This document shows, piece after piece, positions 58,886-64,000 of a DNA stretch of 64,000 bases. Every line of letters starts with the position of its first letter. The first letter of the stretch is position 1. The notes under the pieces are model-generated. The model searched no databases. It had not been told where the DNA came from and was given only the letters and a program-made list of their open reading frames with translations. Source of the stretch: Anagrus nilaparvatae (lineage: Eukaryota; Arthropoda; Insecta; Hymenoptera; Mymaridae); assembly GCA_022575985.1 (NCBI GenBank), contig JAKSXM010000007.1, positions 2,916,501-2,980,500 on the forward strand, written 5' to 3'. The position numbers were made by a program, and so were the translations under genes.

Positions 58886-61800
58886 CTATTGTTCAGCAGT
58901 TGCATCTTTACATGGATTTGTAATAAGAACTTTGTTAATATTATTTGCCTCATTATTATTTGTTGTTGCAGACATAGGACTCGGTGAATTTCTTGGAGGT
59001 CCATTATGTGATTGTTGTTGTTTATTGTTGTGATCTATAATTACAAGTTTATTATCACAGGCACTTTCTTTGTTGTCAGGATAACCACCGTTACGTAATT
59101 CTGTATCGACTATGAGATTATCTGATGGCGATGGACTTAATTCGATAGTCGATACTGATTTTTTAGTTAATGATAAGATTTCACCATTACCAGAGGCATT
59201 AATTATCTCATCGTCGTCCGATGATGATGATGATTCTTCGTCTTCTTCGTCGTGTTCCGAACTGTGTGGACCTCGTGATAATGGGGTTGAACGACGCGGT
59301 GGTGTTCTATTACTACTACTACTGCATAATTGCTCGATTAATGATTTGCTATCTGCTGATGAATGGGGACTTGGACCCAGTCGGGTTTGATCCCTTGGTA
59401 TACCTTTTTCTAAACTGGACCTAAACACGGATTTTTCATTAGTTTTTTATAATTCTGAAATTCTAAGAAAGTTTTGATTTAATGAAAAATTTAATGAAAG
59501 GAGGAAAATAGCTGCAAAAATTTGCTAATATTATTCATTTGAATTTTCGCAAATAATTATATAAAATATTAATTTTCCTGTTAAAAAAGCCACGATAAAG
59601 TTCTTAAAACCGCCTGAAAAATCATGTAGCAAATAAATCATGTAATAAAAAAAAAGAATTTAAATATTAAAAGAGAAAAGAAGATCATCAACCTCTTGAT
59701 TATTGCACAATAATTTGATATATAAATTGAACAAGAGAGTTAAAATGATAAGAAAGAAGAAATAAAATTAATTAAAGAAATTTACGTCTGCATATGCCTG
59801 ATATAAAATGAGGAAAGAATTTATTTTAAGAAATCAAATAACAGCAAATAATTATTAACAAATTTTTTAGTAATTTAAAAAAATTTTCAGGGTGCTAAGA
59901 ATAATTAAGATGATTAAAAATGTAAAAAAACTAAAATACTTTTGAAGATTAAATGAAGTACTTGAAGTAAAAAAAAAGTACGTAATTTTTTTTTTAAAGA
60001 TTAAAAGCAAAAAATTTTGAAAAAGTATTAAAATCTCAAGGGAAGGTAGCGTAATCTTTGAAAATAAAAATAAAAAATTAAAATAAAAACCTTATGAGAC
60101 TGTCGAGAAAACTTCCATTGGCATTAGTGCCTTCGTAAAGTCCATCGGCAATTTCTCTTGGTGATTTAGTTAAACCAGGCGTTGCTCTAGCACTCGAACT
60201 ACCAGCTTGTTGTTGATCAACAGAACCAGTTGATTCTCTACCATCGCGTTGTTGAGGTGCTGTTGAATTACGTTGTGTATCATTTCCACCGCGTGTATTA
60301 CTACTACTACCACCACCACCACCACCACCACCAGTACGTGCAAAATATTGTTCAGGTAACATACCAGCAACGTTTGGACCTCCAGGTAAAAATGGCGTTG
60401 GCATAAATGGTGTTGGACCCCAAAAATTAAATGGATGACCAAATGACAAATGACTCATTCCATCGATAAAACCAGGCATCTTCAACCCATTTGGACCTGT
60501 TGGTATTGATGAATTCGCTGGTTGATTGAAATTTTTTTGTGCTTTCACTGCTGGCTTCTTTTCTTGTGTCGCTGGTGTACGTGTAGTTGAATTTGTTGAT
60601 GCTGACTCCTTTGTTTTTTCTTCGTTTGCTTTTTGATCCCTTTAACAGAAAAATTACACGAATTAAAAAAGAACTGGACTATTGCATCGATTAAATTATA
60701 TCGATTAAGTTATTTTAATTAAAAAAAAGTACAAAGATGAGTTGTTTCGTACTTAAAACGAAAAAGTCATTGACTTGCTGTATTTAGTATTGTTCTTTTC
60801 TTTTTATAAAATTTTTATAAGATAATTCTATATAATAACGTTTTAGGTATAATTATAAAGTACTTATGTATTTTTTTTTTTTCAGCATATTGATTTTTTA
60901 GTATTAAAATTATTATGTAACTCTGCTGTCTATTTTTTTTTAGTCTAGTACGTATAAATGTTATAATAATAGAAAGAAAAAAAAATTTACCTTTTTCTAG
61001 GCCTCATTAAATGCCTTTCTTTAACTTTATATTCTAATGTTGAATGTGGAACACCATAATAACTACCAGCTCTATGAACACTCATTTCGCCTCTTTGTAC
61101 AGCTCTAACAGCTTCAACAAGACTATCTCTATCGTAATTTCTATATTTACCACGTTTTGGTCTTGTACCTTTACCACCAGCAGCGGCTGCTGCTGCTGCA
61201 GCTGCAGCTGCGGCTGATGAAGATGATGACGATGATGATGATTTATCTTTATTTGATGAATTATTTGTTGATTTATTTGAACTTATTTGTGATTGTTGTT
61301 GTGATGGTGGTGGACTATAACGACCTCTTTTATATGGATTTGATTCACCGATTAATGATTGACCAGATTGACCTTTTGTTTTTTAGTTTTCGGAAACAAA
61401 AAAAAAATTTTTTTAATTTAGCAAAATTTTGTTTTTTAAAATAAAGTTCTCGATAAGATTATTTTTATTTTTTTTTTCTAAGCTTTTAATTAAAAATAGT
61501 GTTTTTGTTTTTTACTGACCTGTTAAGGCCGATTGTCCTTCTTGAAATTTCACGCTAATACTTTTGGCAATAACATCACGGAAATTCATGGCCATACCTT
61601 TACCGACCAATGAATTCGTAGGGCTGCTAGTACCAGAAAATGCAGGACTATCACGTTCTAATAAACCAGGACTAACAGCATTACCAACAACGTAACCTGC
61701 CGCTGTTGTTTGCCCATAATTATGTGATGCTTCAATACCATTTTTATTTAATGCTAAATTATTACTGTTACTTTTTGTTGGTTTAAAGGACGGAATTTTA

Positions 61801-62943
61801 AGGATTGCTCGACCCTGACCACTATCACTGGCTTCTTCCTCAATCGTTGGGTTGAAGTCATCATTTGTCATAGGGCTTAATTTTTGTTGTTGTTGAAGTT
61901 GTTGTTGTACAACAGCAGCAACGTGCCTTTGTAATAACAACGGATGTAATTGATGCTCACCATTCATCGAACCATCTTTGTGTTTTTTATTATTATCATC
62001 GTTATAAGACGACATTATCAAACGTCTCATTACTTCTGGCATCCTATTGTAATCCTGTGCATCTATGCCTGCAGCTGGATTCAGGAGATATTTTCATTTA
62101 TTTAAATTAATTAAAATTAAGCTTCGGCATAAATATAATCTGATCGAGAACATCGGTATTTTAGGACATGTTAAAAAAAAAAATCAATACAAGGGGGTAG
62201 GGCCTGCCTTTAAATATCGATTGAGGAAGACTTACATGGGCTTATTTTTTAAATAATTCAAAAGACTATAGTTTGACCCGGATTCTACTTTTTTTTTAAA
62301 CTTGTTATAGAGTACTAGTTTTTTTTTATCGATTTAAAAAAAAAATGTAATTTTACCTTTGAAGGGAGCTGCAGCAGCTAACATTTTCTGAATGTACGGT
62401 CCAATATTAGCATGTTCGAATGCTGACCAATCGGCACCACTTTCTTGAGTACGTTGAAGCAAAGCTCTTAATGAATCACCGCCAGAACCTTCCATACTAG
62501 AAAATCTAACAAGATCTTCGAGCGAAAGCAACGGTTTCAATAACGCTTTTTCAACTTCCTTTTCATCCTCAGCACCTGATAATTCTTTTTCGTCTTGATC
62601 ATCAAGCCTCGAATTATTTTGATTAATTTGATTTTTATTATTATGTTGATTAGTATTATTTTTAATATTAGTATTATTTATTTGTTCAGTTTGATGCTGT
62701 AATGATGCATCTCTTTCGCGTTCCATTGCTAATTTGTAAACTTTATTACGTAATGTACTTCTTGGAATACCATAAAGTACAGCTGCACGACGTGTACCAA
62801 GTTTACCACTTTGTATATCACGTAATGCTGCTTGTAATTCATCTTCTGTATATGTACGTCTACCAGTATTACCACCAGTTGATTGAACAGTGTTACCTGT
62901 TGTTTGACCACCAACTGCGCGTGCTTTTCCACGGTAACATGTG
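58886..62943 (-). CDS. Eip93F: Ecdysone-induced transcription factor E93 (Mblk-1), 3' five coding exons
   Basis: Exons 62943-62357, 62068-61520, 61372-60991, 60639-60091 and 59420-58886 join in phase to 866 residues ending in TAG; upstream exons lie beyond the right edge. Two pipsqueak-type helix-turn-helix domains are intact: [20 protein letters not shown] with [20 protein letters not shown] (about 62735-62870), and [20 protein letters not shown] with [20 protein letters not shown] (about 61000-61150). Between and after them are Gln, Ser, Ala and Gly runs typical of the protein, [13 protein letters not shown], a Pro/Phe-rich patch ([16 protein letters not shown]) and an acidic Ser cluster. 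E93 is the adult specifier of the MEKRE93 pathway: it is induced by ecdysone, repressed by Kr-h1, and opens adult enhancers; in honeybee it marks mushroom-body neurons. The acceptor before exon 62068 has an alternative 6 bases upstream (cag/ctgcag). Confidence 0.95.
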
Positions 62944-64000
62944 CTAAAAATTATTTTATTTAATTAATATTTTTTGCGTCCTTGAAAATATGATAATTGA
63001 AACTAAATTTAAAAATAATTGAGGAAAGCTTTAAATCAACCACTACGAGCCCCAAAAGGTATTTTAAGAACCAATCACACCATTCTAGAAACCACAAGTT
63101 CAAAAAATTTAAAGTTAAAATTTCTCGTAGAATCCTTCATATACATTTTTTCTAATAAAATAAAAATAATGAAAAACAAAACTCGTTTTAGTTTATATTA
63201 AAGCAATTTAAAAATAAGAATTATTCATCATTATTATTATTGAATGAAACTCAGAATCATAAAACAAGATTTTAATTGTATTATTAAAAAATATTCTATT
63301 AAAAAAACACGTTTATTTAAGTCATCTTATTATTAAGTTGTAAAAATTCTCTTAGGAACACGAAAAAATCGAATTTAAGTAGTAACAGACAAAACTGGTC
63401 AGACACACTCCCAAAAAATAATTACAAAATTCCTTAGAATAACAAAGATTACTAGTCACGTAAATCTAATTATCTTATTAAAAAAACAAGGAGTTTAATT
63501 GTTTAACTATTTTTTTAAAATATCAGCAGACTAAAATGCAATTTTTAATAACGTCATTAAATTTTATAAAACAAAATTTCATACTTATTAGATCATTTTT
63601 AAAAAATAAAACTCGAAATATTTTTAACCTTCGATATTATTTAAAGCAATGGTCTTGATTACTTATTTCTTTTTTTAAAAAATTTTTAATAATAATGACG
63701 TAATACTAAATTTTTTTTGTTACATCTTAAAAAAAAAAAAATTATGATTAATAAAAAAATAAAACTGCACGTGTAATATTTGATTAAAAAGGAATTTTTT
63801 TTTTTTTTGTATTTAAATTTAAAAAAGTTTACTGTAAACGACAAGTTAATCGAATTCAATTTTCTTTTTATAAGTACAGCACAAAAATATTCAAAGTTTT
63901 TTTTCTATTATAAGATATTATTTCATGTTAAAAAAAAATTGAATAATATCTAAAATAAGTAAAAAAAAGGTACTCGACCGATAAAATGCATTTTATTGAT
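62944..64000. other. E93 intron, 5' part outside the window
   Basis: AT-rich sequence upstream of the acceptor tttttag at 62944. Short frames only; no further E93 coding exon is visible up to the window edge. Confidence 0.6.

Noticed and set aside
59112..61444. Plus-strand and alternative-frame ORFs opposite E93 exons
   Set aside because: Shadows of the Ser, Gln, Ala and Gly codon runs of the E93 coding exons.

Overview
This is an extremely AT-rich animal nuclear window. It has spliced genes with short introns, insect gene families and many transposon relics. The gene set (an E93/Mblk-1 transcription factor, an intronless divergent ionotropic receptor, Arl3, RCCD1) points to an insect. The strong AT bias, homopolymer-rich introns and the form of the E93 protein fit Hymenoptera, perhaps a parasitoid wasp; that last step is inference. 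I saw no prokaryotic operons, CRISPR array, rRNA or convincing tRNA.

Layout. 1-17 kb is gene-poor: exon-like fragments (653-741, 3963-4203, 5048-5236, 6492-6650), a truncated foldback element, a 1.6-kb foldback, a Helitron tail, an inverted minisatellite, a decayed acyl-CoA synthetase (14.1-15.1 kb) and a two-exon micro-gene for a 61-residue membrane protein (15.4-15.65 kb). 17.5-25.4 kb is the gene-dense part: a six-exon secreted protein of unknown function (+), then Arl3 (-, convergent with it), then an RCCD1-like gene (+, head to head with Arl3). An RFX X-box lies in the shared Arl3/RCCD1 promoter region, as expected for a ciliary GTPase. 25.5-33 kb is nested repeats: a 2.5-kb foldback with a smaller foldback inside, then a hAT element with a perfect 8-bp target duplication that sits in a satellite palindrome and itself holds a 1.1-kb foldback. 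33.2-35.1 kb is the ionotropic receptor, followed by a relic of a second copy's 3' end, a piggyBac-type MITE and an exactly 1-kb foldback. 37.6-45 kb is a graveyard of non-LTR retrotransposons on both strands with an LTR-like insertion. 45.5-47.3 kb holds a five-exon minus-strand gene of unknown function. 47.3-58.9 kb has no gene I can support and may be partly the long 3' UTR of the next gene. 58.9-64 kb holds the last five coding exons of E93 (-), running off the right edge.

What stands out is the number and size of long palindromic (foldback) elements, about ten in 47 kb, several with nearly identical arms of 400-700 bases and some inside introns. They are natural sources of hairpin double-stranded RNA. 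Gene models here are hand-assembled from reading frames and splice sites; exon phases were checked for each complete model.
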